This document shows, in pieces, positions 30,746 to 39,603 of a stretch of 64,000 nucleotides of DNA. Source of the DNA: Streptomyces sp. NRRL S-350 (GTDB taxonomy: Bacteria; Actinomycetota; Actinomycetes; Streptomycetales; Streptomycetaceae); assembly GCF_000719705.1 (NCBI RefSeq), contig NZ_JOHO01000016.1, positions 1 through 64,000 on the forward strand. The letters run 5' to 3'. The translations under genes and the position numbers were made by a program. The notes below the pieces were generated by a model. The model worked only from the letters and a program-made list of their open reading frames with translations, was not told the DNA's origin and made no database searches. How positions within the stretch are numbered: position 1 is the first letter of the stretch; every line of letters begins with the position of its first letter.

Positions 30746-31258
30746 CTAGAACGGGCCGAGGCCGCCCGCGGTGAGCGTGCAGGCGGCCTCGCAGAGGGCG
30801 GAGCGGAGCACCCAGGCGTCCGTGGGGCGGGCGGTGCGGTCGGCGCCGGTGGGCGGGATCACCCAGCGCGGGTCGGTGGCGGCCGGGACGAGGGCGCCCG
30901 CCGTACAGGAGCTGCCGGGCAGGTGCCAGGTCTCCCAGGTGCCGGCGGGGACGAGGAAGGAGACGGTGCTGCCGTTGCGGCTCTGCAGCACGGCTCCGCA
31001 GGCGCGGCGCAGTCTGAGGATGTCGACGGCTTCCAGGCCGTGCCGCAGGGCGACCGTCACGGTGTCGCGCGTGGTGACGAGAGTGCCCTCGTGCGCGGGG
31101 TGTTCGCGTCGGGGGCCGCCGCAGGGGGCGCGGCCGCCTTCGACCGGGCCGCGGCCGGGGATCCGGTCGTCGGCCGGCTCGGGGAGCAGGGCGGGGACCG
31201 CCCTGGCGAGCACACCCCCGGCGACGGGTCGGTGCTGCGGCAGTCCGGTGACCATCAT
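30746..31258 (-). CDS. Conserved hypothetical protein, possible prim-pol-like fragment
   Basis: 170 aa starting at the ATG behind AGGAGGG. Recognisable features are a histidine/arginine-rich N-terminus, TVTVALRHGLEAVDILRLRR, SRNGSTVSFLVPAGTWETWH and WVIPPTGADRTARP. The SFLVPAGT and W-V-I-P-P pieces recall the small streptomycete proteins annotated as derived from bifunctional primase-polymerase N-terminal domains, but no catalytic acid cluster is seen. It diverges from the NsdA-like regulator, a pairing that may be functional. Function unknown. Confidence 0.7.
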   Translation of the reverse strand: MMVTGLPQHRPVAGGVLARAVPALLPEPADDRIPGRGPVEGGRAPCGGPRREHPAHEGTLVTTRDTVTVALRHGLEAVDILRLRRACGAVLQSRNGSTVSFLVPAGTWETWHLPGSSCTAGALVPAATDPRWVIPPTGADRTARPTDAWVLRSALCEAACTLTAGGLGPF

Positions 31259-31504
31259 GGGCCCTCCTGTACCTCGTCGGATCGGGAAGCACAGCCGCCC
31301 GGGGGGCCACCGGGCTGGGACGGGCCGGGGCGACGGCGTGGGCTTCCACGTATCAGGACAACGCCGCGGACGCATCCCGGGCCACGGGGCGCCTTACAGC
31401 AAGGCATGGCATTTCATGGCAGATTCCCCGCAACATGGACCGCTTTGGCCAGGATTGTCAGCAGATATCCCACGAACCCCACGTGACCGCCCGGTGACTC
31501 CGAG

Positions 31505-31510
31505 TACTCT
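31505..31510 (+). promoter_or_regulatory. -10 hexamer for leaderless NsdA-like mRNA
   Basis: TACTCT, 7 nt before the ATG, with a possible -35 GTGACC at 31483-31488 (16 bp spacer). No ribosome site is seen. Confidence 0.55.
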
Positions 31511-31517
31511 CGGCGCC

Positions 31518-33137
31518 ATGGCAGCCACCCCACCGGCCGAGCCGAACCGACCGTCCCCCAACACCGTGATGCGCGCGCTGCGCGGCGACCGCTCGCCCGG
31601 CGAGTTCGCCATGGCGGTGCGCCGGGCCGCCCGGGAGATCGGCGAGCACGTGTCCTGCGACGCCCGCTACGTCGGCCGGGTCGAGTCCGGTGAGATCCGT
31701 TGCCCCAACTACGCCTACGAGCGGGTGTTCCGGCACATGTGGCCGGGTCGCACGCTCACCGACCTCGGCTTCGCTCCCCGGACCTCCGTCCGCCGTCGTT
31801 CGACGGACGGCGGCGGACGGGCCGCGACGCCTCCGCCCCACCCTCCGTTCCCGCCCCTGCCCGCCCCGCGCTCACCACTCTCCACCCAACTCCCGTACGC
31901 TGCCTCGCCGTACGCGGATCCATCCGTTCCGGACGGGCCGCCGTGGCCGGGCCCCGGCGCGGCGCCCAGGGGGCCCGATGGATCGCCCAATCTCGACGAG
32001 GAGAACGACGACGTGCGTCGCCGTACGTTCCTGGCCGGCGGCACCACCGCGCTGGCCACCGTGATCGGCATCGACCGACCGGCATCGGCCGCCGGTCGAC
32101 GGGCCGGTACCCACGGCGCCTCCGGTGCTTCCGCCGGCCAAGGTGCTTTCCCCGGTGCGAAGTTCACCGCACCGTCGCTGTTCGCCCCCGACCAGGTGGT
32201 GCCCGGTCGCCCCGGGCCCGTGCCGCCACTGCGCAAGGTCGGCACCGCCGAGGTGCTGGGCGTCGAACAGGCCGTACGGGAGATCCGGTTGGCCGACGAC
32301 GCGCACGGCGCCGACGCCCTGTACGAACTCGCCGGCCAGTCGCTGCGCAACGCGTACGTGCTGCTCAACGAGGGCGAGTACAGCGCCGAGACGGAGCGCC
32401 GGCTCCAGGCCGGGGCCGGCGAACTCGCCATCTCGGTGGGCTGGTTGGCGCACGACTCGAACCGGCTGGCGGACGCCCGCTCGTTCTACGCCGAGGCGCT
32501 GGCCACCGCCCGGATGGCCGGGGACTCCGGGCTGGAGGCGCACGTCTTCTGCAACAGCGCGTTCCTCGCCCGGGACGCCGGCCGCCCGCGCGAGGCACTG
32601 CGCGCCGCCCAGGCCGGGCAGGTCGCCGCCCGGGGCCTGGGCTCCCACCGGCTGCTCGCGCTGCTGGCCATGCGCGAAGCCGGCGCCTGGGCCCTGCTGC
32701 AGGACCGCACCTCCTGCGAACGCGCGCTCGGCCGGGCCTACTCGCTGTTCGGCCGCGGCCCCGCCGAGGGCGATCCGGAATGGATGTCCTTCTTCGGCGA
32801 GGCCGAAATCGCCGGCCTCCAGTCGCAGTGCTGGTCCGCGTTGGGCGACTGGGACCGCGCCAGCGAGCAGGCCGGGCTGGCCATAGCGCTGCAGGAACCG
32901 CACTTCGTCCGCAACCGGGTGCTGTACACCGCCGAGCTGGCCCACGACCGGCTCGGCCGGGGGGACCTGGCCGGCGCGGCGCACCACGGCTCGTCCGCCG
33001 TCGCGCTGTTCGGTGACGTCCGCTCGGCCCGGATCCGGAGCATGCTGGCGGACACCGCCGGACGGCTGCGCCCGCACGCCGCGGTGCCCGAGGTTCGCCG
33101 GTTCCTGTCCGAGTACGACCGGGCGGCCGCCGCGTAG
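31518..33137 (+). CDS. NsdA-like regulator (XRE-type N-terminus, TPR C-terminus)
   Basis: 539 aa. The N-terminus VMRALRGDRSPGEFAMAVRR ... CDARYVGRVESGEIRCPNYA is the winged/XRE-like region of streptomycete NsdA, a reported negative regulator of sporulation and antibiotic production. A Pro-rich linker follows, then RRRTFLAGGTTALATVIG, which resembles a Tat/membrane segment but sits in mid-protein, then about 270 residues of TPR-like helices (SFYAEALATARMAG, AFLARDAGRPREALRAAQ). It probably binds protein partners or a ligand through the TPRs. The NsdA relation is from memory of sequence patterns, so the symbol is withheld. Confidence 0.82.
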   Translation: MAATPPAEPNRPSPNTVMRALRGDRSPGEFAMAVRRAAREIGEHVSCDARYVGRVESGEIRCPNYAYERVFRHMWPGRTLTDLGFAPRTSVRRRSTDGGGRAATPPPHPPFPPLPAPRSPLSTQLPYAASPYADPSVPDGPPWPGPGAAPRGPDGSPNLDEENDDVRRRTFLAGGTTALATVIGIDRPASAAGRRAGTHGASGASAGQGAFPGAKFTAPSLFAPDQVVPGRPGPVPPLRKVGTAEVLGVEQAVREIRLADDAHGADALYELAGQSLRNAYVLLNEGEYSAETERRLQAGAGELAISVGWLAHDSNRLADARSFYAEALATARMAGDSGLEAHVFCNSAFLARDAGRPREALRAAQAGQVAARGLGSHRLLALLAMREAGAWALLQDRTSCERALGRAYSLFGRGPAEGDPEWMSFFGEAEIAGLQSQCWSALGDWDRASEQAGLAIALQEPHFVRNRVLYTAELAHDRLGRGDLAGAAHHGSSAVALFGDVRSARIRSMLADTAGRLRPHAAVPEVRRFLSEYDRAAAA

Positions 33138-33223
33138 GGACCTCGTCGGCCCCCGAGCGACGGCCGCCCGTACGGTGCGTGCGCGGCCCGGCTCCGTCAC
33201 CGCCTGGCGCTCGTGCCCGGCGG

Positions 33224-33880
33224 TCAGTGCCCGGCGGTCAGGCCCTCAAGGTGGGAGAGGTCGTTCCAGACCTCCACGGCCGGGGCGCCGTACTCCCAGG
33301 ACAGCACGCACAGCGCGGCCGTGCCGAGCTTGAACCGCTGGGCGTACTCGGGCGGCAGGCCCAGCCAGCGGGCGGTCAGGATGCGCAGCAGGTGGCCGTG
33401 CGCGAACAGGAGGACGTCCCGGTCGGCGCAGTGCATCACGGTGGTGTCCGGATCCGGGACGCCGTGCTCCTGGTGGAGGCCGGCGAGGAAGGCGTCCACC
33501 CGGGCGGCGACCTCGGAGAGCTTCTCGCCCCCGGGCACCCCGTCCCGCCAGATCAGCCAGCCGGGGTGGTCGGTGGCCCGGATGTCCGCGCCGGTGCGGC
33601 CCTCGTAGCTGCCGTAGTCCCACTCCATCAGCTCCGGGCGCTCCACCGCGCGGTCGCCGAAGCCGGCCAGCGCGCAGGTCTCCTTGGCGCGGCCCAGCGG
33701 ACTGGTGTAGACGAGCGCGTCCGGCAGCCCGTTCCAGGGCGCCTTGGCGAGGCGGGCGCCGAGGGCCCGGGCCATCGCGCGGCCCTCCTCGGTCAGCGGG
33801 ATGTCGGTGCGGCCGGTGTGGCGGCCGGTGGCGGACCACTCGGTCTCGCCGTGGCGGACCAGCACGATTCGGGCGGGCAT
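33224..33880 (-). CDS. Histidine phosphatase (phosphoglycerate mutase-like)
   Basis: 218 aa, ATG 33878-33880 behind GAGGAG. Catalytic motif [20 protein letters not shown] with the phospho-His, the acid region [17 protein letters not shown] and the second His in [12 protein letters not shown]. Cofactor-independent GpmB/CobC-type broad phosphatase; the substrate is unknown. It diverges from the nuclease-helicase operon across a 319 bp region. Confidence 0.92.
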   Translation of the reverse strand: MPARIVLVRHGETEWSATGRHTGRTDIPLTEEGRAMARALGARLAKAPWNGLPDALVYTSPLGRAKETCALAGFGDRAVERPELMEWDYGSYEGRTGADIRATDHPGWLIWRDGVPGGEKLSEVAARVDAFLAGLHQEHGVPDPDTTVMHCADRDVLLFAHGHLLRILTARWLGLPPEYAQRFKLGTAALCVLSWEYGAPAVEVWNDLSHLEGLTAGH

Positions 33881-34199
33881 GGAGGGCTCCTCGCAGCGGG
33901 GCGGTGGCAACGGTCGGTCTCGCCATCGAGCACCGGGTTCCATGATCCCCCACCCGGGCGGCGGACACGATCGCGGGCCGGTACCGACGGCCGGCGACGC
34001 CGACAGCCCCCGACCGACCGCCCGCGCTCACCTCCCACGCCGACCGCCCGCGTTCACCGCCCGCGCGGCGCCCGTTCCGGCCGGCGACGCCGTGCTCCGG
34101 CGTCCGGTCCGCACCGCGTCGTCGGACCCGGTCCGCACCGCGTCGTCGGACCCGGTACGCACCGAGTTGTCGGACCCGGATGCGACACTGGGCCGCACC
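33881..34199. repeat. Divergent promoter region with three 24 bp repeats
   Basis: 24 bp units at 34106-34129, 34130-34153 (identical) and 34154-34177 (4 changes) end 22 bp before the nuclease start. Each unit is flanked by GGTCCG/CGGACC half-sites, so it can fold or bind a dimeric protein. No convincing -10/-35 pair was seen. Confidence 0.75.
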
Positions 34200-35516
34200 A
34201 TGAACGTCTCGACGAACGTCCCGCCCAGCGGGCCCGCTGAGCCGCTCGCCCAGCGGCTCGCCGAGCTGCGCGGACCGGCCCCCCAGCGCACTCTGAACGC
34301 CCGCTCCCTCGCCGCGCTCGCCGCCAATCCGGGCTGCCACCGCCGTGCCGTGCTCGACGCCGCCGGGGTGGACAAGTCGGTGCTGGCCGCCCGGCTCGGC
34401 CGGCCCGCCCCCTTCGGCCAGTCCCCGTTCGCGATCGCCCGCGGCGTGATCTTCGAGTCCCGGCTGAAGGCGGACGGCTACGCCCCGCTGCTGGAGCCGC
34501 TGCGCCGCCACCTCGGTGTCCCCGCGGACGGCCACGTCCCGCTGCAGGTGCCGGACCTGCTGCAGCGCTCCGGCCCGGCCGTCCGCGCGGACCGGACGAT
34601 CGAGGCGCTGGGCCGGGCCGCCGCCGACCCCGAGGCCTGGACGCTGCTGGACCACCCGATGCTGCGCCTGGACGTGGCCGGCAGCACCGCCTACCTGGAG
34701 CCGGACGCACTCGTGGTCCACGGCGGGCGGTGCACGGTCGTCGAGATCAAGTCCTTCCCGGTGCTCGACGGCAGCGCGGACCCGGCGAAGGTCGGCGCCG
34801 CCGCCCGCCAGGCCGCCGTGTACGTGCTGGCGCTCCAGCACGCCGCCGCGGCGGCGGCCGGGCAGCCGCTCGCCGACGACCCGTACACCGAGCAGCGGCT
34901 GCCGGGCAGCCCCCGCACGAGCGTGCTGCTGGTCTGCCCGAAGGACTTCGGCAACCGGCCGACGGCGGTCGCCGTGGACGTCCGCCGGGAGCTGGCCACC
35001 ACCCGCCGACAGCTGACCCGGATGACCGGCATCGACCGGTTGCTGGGCGCGCTGCCGCCCGGCGCGGACTTCGACCTGGCGGCCGACGAGGACGGCGCGC
35101 CGGCCCGGAGCACCGAGGAGCTGGCCGCCTCGGTCGAGGCGGTGCCCGCCGCGTACAGCCCGGACTGCCTGTCCGCCTGCGAGCTCGGCTTCCACTGCCG
35201 GGCCGAGGCCCGCTGCGGCGACCGGGTCGAGCAGCTCGGCCGGGGCGTGCGCGGCGAGCTGGGCAGCATCCGCACGGTGGCCGGGGCGTTGGCCGCCGCC
35301 TCGGGGGGCGCTGCCGGAACGGCCTGCGGCACCGGGGCCGCCCGTGACACAAGGACGGACGACCCCGACTCCCCACACTCCCCGGACGACCCGGACGACC
35401 CGGACGACCCGGACGACCCGGACGACCCGGACGACGCGGACGACGCGGACGACGCGGCCGAGCGTCTGGCCTACGCGGCCGCCCTTCGCGCGGAGGCCCT
35501 GGGGATCCGCGCATGA
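34200..35516 (+). CDS. RecB/Cas4-like PD-(D/E)XK nuclease with predicted Fe-S cluster
   Basis: 438 aa, first gene of a coupled three-gene operon. The nuclease core is visible: RGVIFESRL (Glu86), EPDALVV (Asp169), VEIKSF (Glu182, Lys184) and the RecB-family QxxxY motif QAAVY (204-208). Cys46 and the cluster CLSACELGFHC (323, 327, 333) match the one-plus-three cysteine layout of the iron-staple nucleases AddB, Cas4 and Dna2 (spacing x3-x5 rather than x2-x5). A DDP repeat (9 bp DNA units, about 35388-35455) forms an acidic tail. Expected to cut DNA ends, presumably with the helicase encoded two genes on. The start is ATG 34200. A role in repair or defence is inference. Confidence 0.82.
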   Translation: MNVSTNVPPSGPAEPLAQRLAELRGPAPQRTLNARSLAALAANPGCHRRAVLDAAGVDKSVLAARLGRPAPFGQSPFAIARGVIFESRLKADGYAPLLEPLRRHLGVPADGHVPLQVPDLLQRSGPAVRADRTIEALGRAAADPEAWTLLDHPMLRLDVAGSTAYLEPDALVVHGGRCTVVEIKSFPVLDGSADPAKVGAAARQAAVYVLALQHAAAAAAGQPLADDPYTEQRLPGSPRTSVLLVCPKDFGNRPTAVAVDVRRELATTRRQLTRMTGIDRLLGALPPGADFDLAADEDGAPARSTEELAASVEAVPAAYSPDCLSACELGFHCRAEARCGDRVEQLGRGVRGELGSIRTVAGALAAASGGAAGTACGTGAARDTRTDDPDSPHSPDDPDDPDDPDDPDDPDDADDADDAAERLAYAAALRAEALGIRA

Positions 35517-37138
35517 GCCTCCTCACCACCCTGGCCCGGCTGGAGGCCGTCCGCAGCGGCCGGGCCGAGCCGCTGGCCACCGTGCGGCACCGGCACCTGT
35601 CCGACCGCCCGATGGTGCTGGTCCCGCTGACCGCGGCCGGCGAGTCCGGGGCGCCGCTGGCGGTGATGCTGGGCACCGACCGGAACGCACCCCGGCTGCA
35701 CCTGGTGCCGCAGCCGCTCAACCGCACCCTGCGGTTCGACTTCCTCGCCGAGCTGGCCGCCGACCTGCTGCCCTACCTGGAGTCCTTCGCCGACGACGTC
35801 GAGCAGATCGAGGGCTCCGAGAAGGACCCGGAGACCGGTGAGAAGACCCAGGTGTTCCGGGAGTTGTGCGCGGACGCCCCGCAGCTGATCGTGCCGAACG
35901 GCGCGGGCATCCACCACCTCGCCCTGATCGGCCGCTCGACCCGCTTCCGCCGCACCGTCGAGGACGACGAGCCGGGCCCCTACCCGGCGCCGGTCCGGGT
36001 GCCGCTGCTGGGCCGCTGGCTGACCCACCTCACCGACCGCGCCCAGGTGCCCGGCTCCAGCCTGCTGCTGCCGATGACCGGCCTGCTGGCGCGGCACTGG
36101 GCGACCGGCCAGAGCCACCTGGAGGACCAGCACCTGGCCGCCCGGCTCGCCTGGCACGACCCGCCGGCCGGCCTGACCGGCGCGCAGGCGGCCGAACTGG
36201 CCGAGTCCGCCCGGGACGAGCAGGGCCGGCTGCTGCACCCGCCGGCCGGCCCGGCCACCGACCCCCGCTTCGACGAGGCCGTGCTCGCCCCGGCGATCAC
36301 CCGCTACGACGCCGCGGTGAGCGCCCTGCAGCACAGCACCGAGCAGCGCGACGAGGCCGCCGCCCAACGCGCCAGGGCCGCCGTGCGGGCCGCGGTCGGG
36401 CAGTTGGAGGAGGTGCTGACGGCGGTCCTGCTGCCCACCTGGCGGGACGTCTGGCGGGGTCTGGACCTGCTGCGGACCCTGCCGCCGGCCGGCCACCTGG
36501 CGGAGCGCTGGACGGCCGACCGCTGGTCCTACACCGGCCACCGGGACCGCCTGGCGGCCGGCGAGCCGCCGCAGCCCCGGCAGGACGACGCCGTCACCGC
36601 CGCCCGCAAGCTCGCCCAGCGCGAGCGCGAACAGGCCCGGTTGGACGTCCAGGAGGCGCTGGACGACCCGCTGGCGATGGCCGAACACCGGCTGGCCGGC
36701 GAGGCGTTCAGCGGCGTGGTGACCGAGGTGGTGCCGGCCTGGGACACCACCGGCCGCTCCCCCAAGCCCCGCCCGCTGGTCACCCTGCGCACCGCCGACC
36801 GCCCGCACGCGGATCCCGGCCGGGAGGTGCACCGGGTGTGGGGGCCTCCTCGGCCGGAGGGCGGCGGAGCGCCGGCCGCGCAGAAGGCCGAGGTCGTCGC
36901 GGTCGACGCGGCCGGGGGCACGATCACGCTGCGGGTGCTGTCCGGCATGGGCCGCAGGAAGGAGCCGGAGCCGGGCAGTCTGCCGGAGCCCGGCGAGCAG
37001 GTCACCTTCACCCTCTTCGAGTTGACCGTCCGCCAGTCCGCGCCGCTCCCCGAGCCGGACGACACCCCCTGGACGCACGGCGGCCCGCCAGGCGCCGCGC
37101 CCGTCCCCGTCCCGTCCGCCTCAGAGGAGTGGGAGTGA
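35513..37138 (+). CDS. Uncharacterised protein of the nuclease-helicase operon
   Basis: 541 aa, start overlapping the nuclease stop by 4 bp (ATGA). No catalytic motif is recognised. The N-terminal 370 residues are mixed alpha/beta with Trp-rich helices (LLPTWRDVWRGLDLLRTLPP). A charged helix (AARKLAQREREQARLDVQEA) follows, and the C-terminal 110 residues (about 397-510) are strand-rich: GVVTEVVPAWDTTG, PLVTLRTADR, AEVVAVDAAGGTITLRVLSG, GEQVTFTLFEL. That order of a long helix next to a small barrel resembles the stalk/barrel (1B) domain found inside Dna2/Upf1-type helicases and missing from the helicase downstream. This is an inference from secondary-structure pattern only. Confidence 0.75.
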   Translation: MSLLTTLARLEAVRSGRAEPLATVRHRHLSDRPMVLVPLTAAGESGAPLAVMLGTDRNAPRLHLVPQPLNRTLRFDFLAELAADLLPYLESFADDVEQIEGSEKDPETGEKTQVFRELCADAPQLIVPNGAGIHHLALIGRSTRFRRTVEDDEPGPYPAPVRVPLLGRWLTHLTDRAQVPGSSLLLPMTGLLARHWATGQSHLEDQHLAARLAWHDPPAGLTGAQAAELAESARDEQGRLLHPPAGPATDPRFDEAVLAPAITRYDAAVSALQHSTEQRDEAAAQRARAAVRAAVGQLEEVLTAVLLPTWRDVWRGLDLLRTLPPAGHLAERWTADRWSYTGHRDRLAAGEPPQPRQDDAVTAARKLAQREREQARLDVQEALDDPLAMAEHRLAGEAFSGVVTEVVPAWDTTGRSPKPRPLVTLRTADRPHADPGREVHRVWGPPRPEGGGAPAAQKAEVVAVDAAGGTITLRVLSGMGRRKEPEPGSLPEPGEQVTFTLFELTVRQSAPLPEPDDTPWTHGGPPGAAPVPVPSASEEWE

Positions 37139-38535
37139 TGGCCGCCTCGATCCCCGAGCAGACCCCCTCGCAGGCCCCTTCGCGGCCCTCCGAGCCGGCC
37201 CCGGGGGCCGCCGCCGACGCGGCGGTGGCCGCGATCCTCGCGGCGACCGTCCACCCGCCCGTCGGCGCCCCGCGCGGCGTGGTGGTGGACTCCCCGCCCG
37301 GCGCCGGGAAGTCGACGCTCGTGGTGCGGGCCGCCCGCGAGCTGGTCGGGGCCGGCGAGCGGCTGATGATCGTCGCCCAGACCAACGGCCAGGTGGACGA
37401 CCTGGTCGGCCGGCTCGCCGAGAAGGCGCCGGAGCTGACGATCGGCCGGCTGCACGCCGCGGACTCCCGGCCCGGGCCGGAGGTGCTGAAGCACGCCAAC
37501 GTCACGCCTTCCGACAAGGTCGCCGACCTGGTCGAGCACGACGTGGTGATCTCCACCTCGGCCAAGTGGCAGTGGGTGCGGGCGGAGGCGCCGTGGCGGC
37601 ACGCGATCGTCGACGAGGCGTACCAGATGCGGTCCGACGCCCTGCTCGCGGTGGCCCGACTGTTCGAGCGGGCCCTGTTCGTCGGGGATCCCGGGCAACT
37701 GGACCCGTTCACCGTCGTCGGCACCGAGCAGTGGGCGGGCCTGTCGTACGACCCGTCCGGCAGCGCCGTGGTGACGATGCTGGCGCACAACCCGCAGATC
37801 GAGCCGCACCGGCTGCCGGTCTCCTGGCGGCTGCCCGCCAGCGCGGCACCGCTGATCTCGCGGGCCTTCTACCCGTACACCCCGTTCCGTTCCGGCACCG
37901 GCCCGGACGACCGTCGGCTGACCGCCGCCGTCCGCCCCGACGGCTCGGCACTGGACGCCGTGATCGACCGGGCCGCCGAGCACGGTTGGGCGCTGCTGGA
38001 GCTGCCCGCCCGGCACACCGTACGGACCGATCCGCAGGCCGTGGCGGCGGTCGCGGCCACCGTCCGCCGCCTGCTGGAGCGCGGCGTGACGGCGCACTCC
38101 GAGCAGGGTGAGGCGCCGCTGACCGCCGACCGGATCGCCGTCGGCACCGCGCACCGCGACCAGGCGGCGGCGGTGCGCGCGGCGCTGCTCCGGGTCGGCG
38201 TCCCGGTGGACGGCGCCGCCGGGCCGGCCGTCACCGTGGACACCGCCAACCGGCTGCAGGGCCGGGAGTACGACGTCACCGTGGTGCTGCACCCGCTCTC
38301 CGGCCGCCCCGACGCGACCGCCTTCCACCTGGAGACCGGTCGGCTCTGTGTGCTCGCCTCCCGCCACCGGCACGCCTGCATCGTGGTGGCCCGGGCCGGG
38401 ATCGCCGAGCTGCTCGACGAGCACCCCTCCACCGAGCCGGTGCAGTTGGGCGTCCCGGTGGCCTTCCCGGACGGCTGGGAGGCCAACCACCAGGTGTTGC
38501 ACCACCTGGGCGGCCACCGGGTCCGCCTGCGTTAG
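37138..38535 (+). CDS. SF1 (Dna2/Upf1-like) DNA helicase
   Basis: 465 aa, ATG overlapping the previous stop by one base (TGATG). Helicase motifs are complete: Walker A SPPGAGKST (52-60), motif Ia VAQTNGQVDDLVGRL, motif II DEAYQ (159-163), motif III VGDPGQLDPF (182-191), motif IV VSWRLPASA, motif V VDTANRLQGREYDVTVV, motif VI LASRHRHACIVV. It has only the two motor domains, with no accessory barrel or nuclease, consistent with a helicase whose other parts are encoded by the two upstream genes. It is convergent with a small secreted protein gene 4 bp away. Confidence 0.9.
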   Translation: MAASIPEQTPSQAPSRPSEPAPGAAADAAVAAILAATVHPPVGAPRGVVVDSPPGAGKSTLVVRAARELVGAGERLMIVAQTNGQVDDLVGRLAEKAPELTIGRLHAADSRPGPEVLKHANVTPSDKVADLVEHDVVISTSAKWQWVRAEAPWRHAIVDEAYQMRSDALLAVARLFERALFVGDPGQLDPFTVVGTEQWAGLSYDPSGSAVVTMLAHNPQIEPHRLPVSWRLPASAAPLISRAFYPYTPFRSGTGPDDRRLTAAVRPDGSALDAVIDRAAEHGWALLELPARHTVRTDPQAVAAVAATVRRLLERGVTAHSEQGEAPLTADRIAVGTAHRDQAAAVRAALLRVGVPVDGAAGPAVTVDTANRLQGREYDVTVVLHPLSGRPDATAFHLETGRLCVLASRHRHACIVVARAGIAELLDEHPSTEPVQLGVPVAFPDGWEANHQVLHHLGGHRVRLR

Positions 38536-38539
38536 CGGG

Positions 38540-38845
38540 TCACTCGGTCTCGCAGACGGCGAAGGCCTTGATGGGGGTGTGGTCGGCCTGGGCGAACCAG
38601 GTGGTCGCGTCCTGGGACGGGCCGTTGTAGACGACGGCGTCGCTCGCCCCGGCCGGGAGCTGGTACCCGCCGCCGGTCAGGTGGGTGCCGCTCGGGCAGG
38701 TCGCCCGCGACGGGGCGCCCGGGGCGCTCGGCGCGCCCTGCACCACCACCGCGGACTCGGCGGCGACGGCCGGCGGCGCGGCGGCCAGGGCGAGGGCGGG
38801 GAGGGTCAGCAGGACACCGGTGGACAGGGCCTTCCGCACGGACAC
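38540..38845 (-). CDS. Small secreted protein, unknown
   Basis: 101 aa, GTG 38843-38845 behind AAGGAG. Sec signal peptide (KALSTGVLLTLPALALAAAP, cleavage after AVA). The mature part of about 70 residues has two cysteines (in ATCPSGTHLTGGGY and KAFAVCETE) that could form a disulfide, and the strands VVYNGPSQDATTWFAQA. Function unknown. Confidence 0.82.
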   Translation of the reverse strand: MSVRKALSTGVLLTLPALALAAAPPAVAAESAVVVQGAPSAPGAPSRATCPSGTHLTGGGYQLPAGASDAVVYNGPSQDATTWFAQADHTPIKAFAVCETE

Positions 38846-39092
38846 GGGGATTCTCCTTGGTGGGACGAGTGGAACGGCTGGACACCGGATCAACCGGTTC
38901 GCATGCGATCCGGTCACTCGGCTGATGGGCGGCGCCCGAAGCGCGCCCCCGGCGCACGCCGGGGAATAGCGCCCGCACGCGCACCGTTCCGCTACCGGCC
39001 GCCGCCGCGAGACAATGGACGACGGCCACACCCCGGGCGGCGCAGCCCGGAGCAGTTCTGCCCGCCCCATCGAGACCCGGAGGTGTCCGTCC

Positions 39093-39449
39093 ATGCCCGA
39101 CTCCCCTGCAGAGTCGACCGAGCCCACCAGGCGTCTGCGTCCGGTGCAGCTGCTGTTCGAGCCGCAGTCCGCCGAACCGGAGCCGGAACGGTTCTTCGAC
39201 CTGGAGTCGATCGAGGACCCGGCGGAGCTGCTGCGCCGCTCCACCGAACTGGCCCTGGCCTTCCGGGCGGCCGCCGAGCGGGCCACGGACTTCCAGGCGG
39301 TCGCCGCCGCGCAGCTCGCCGACCCGCGCCGGTTCGACGCTCTGTCGGGTGCCGAGGTCGCCGTGCGGGCGGACTGGACCCCGGACTACGCCGCCAAGAT
39401 GATCGAGTACGGTCGCACCCTGCTCCAGCCGCGCCGCCACGAGGACTGA
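39093..39449 (+). CDS. Small acidic conserved hypothetical protein
   Basis: 118 aa from ATG 39093 behind GGAGG. Acidic Pro/Glu-rich first 40 residues, then helices (AELLRRSTELALAFRAAAER ... WTPDYAAKMIEYGRTLLQ). No domain recognised. The 247 bp upstream separate it from the secreted-protein gene. Confidence 0.7.
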   Translation: MPDSPAESTEPTRRLRPVQLLFEPQSAEPEPERFFDLESIEDPAELLRRSTELALAFRAAAERATDFQAVAAAQLADPRRFDALSGAEVAVRADWTPDYAAKMIEYGRTLLQPRRHED

Positions 39450-39603
39450 GCGCCCGGCGGGCCGTCCGTCGGCGGTCCCGGCCACCCGTTCACTGGCCAC
39501 TGGCATATGCGCGGCGGGGAAGGGTACGCCGTTCCCCGCCCCCCTGTCCGGCAAACGGTGCTTTCCGCCGCGCCCGGGGTGCGCACGGCGCACGCTGCTG
39601 TGC

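Noticed and set aside
28797..31349. 850-codon minus-strand frame across three genes
   Set aside because: Shadow frame spanning the envelope protein, spermidine-synthase-like and hypothetical genes, with Arg/Pro-rich nonsense composition.
35866..37137. Arg/Gly/Pro-rich upstream extension of the helicase frame
   Set aside because: It overlaps the well-biased 541-residue gene; the helicase start at 37138 overlaps that gene's stop.
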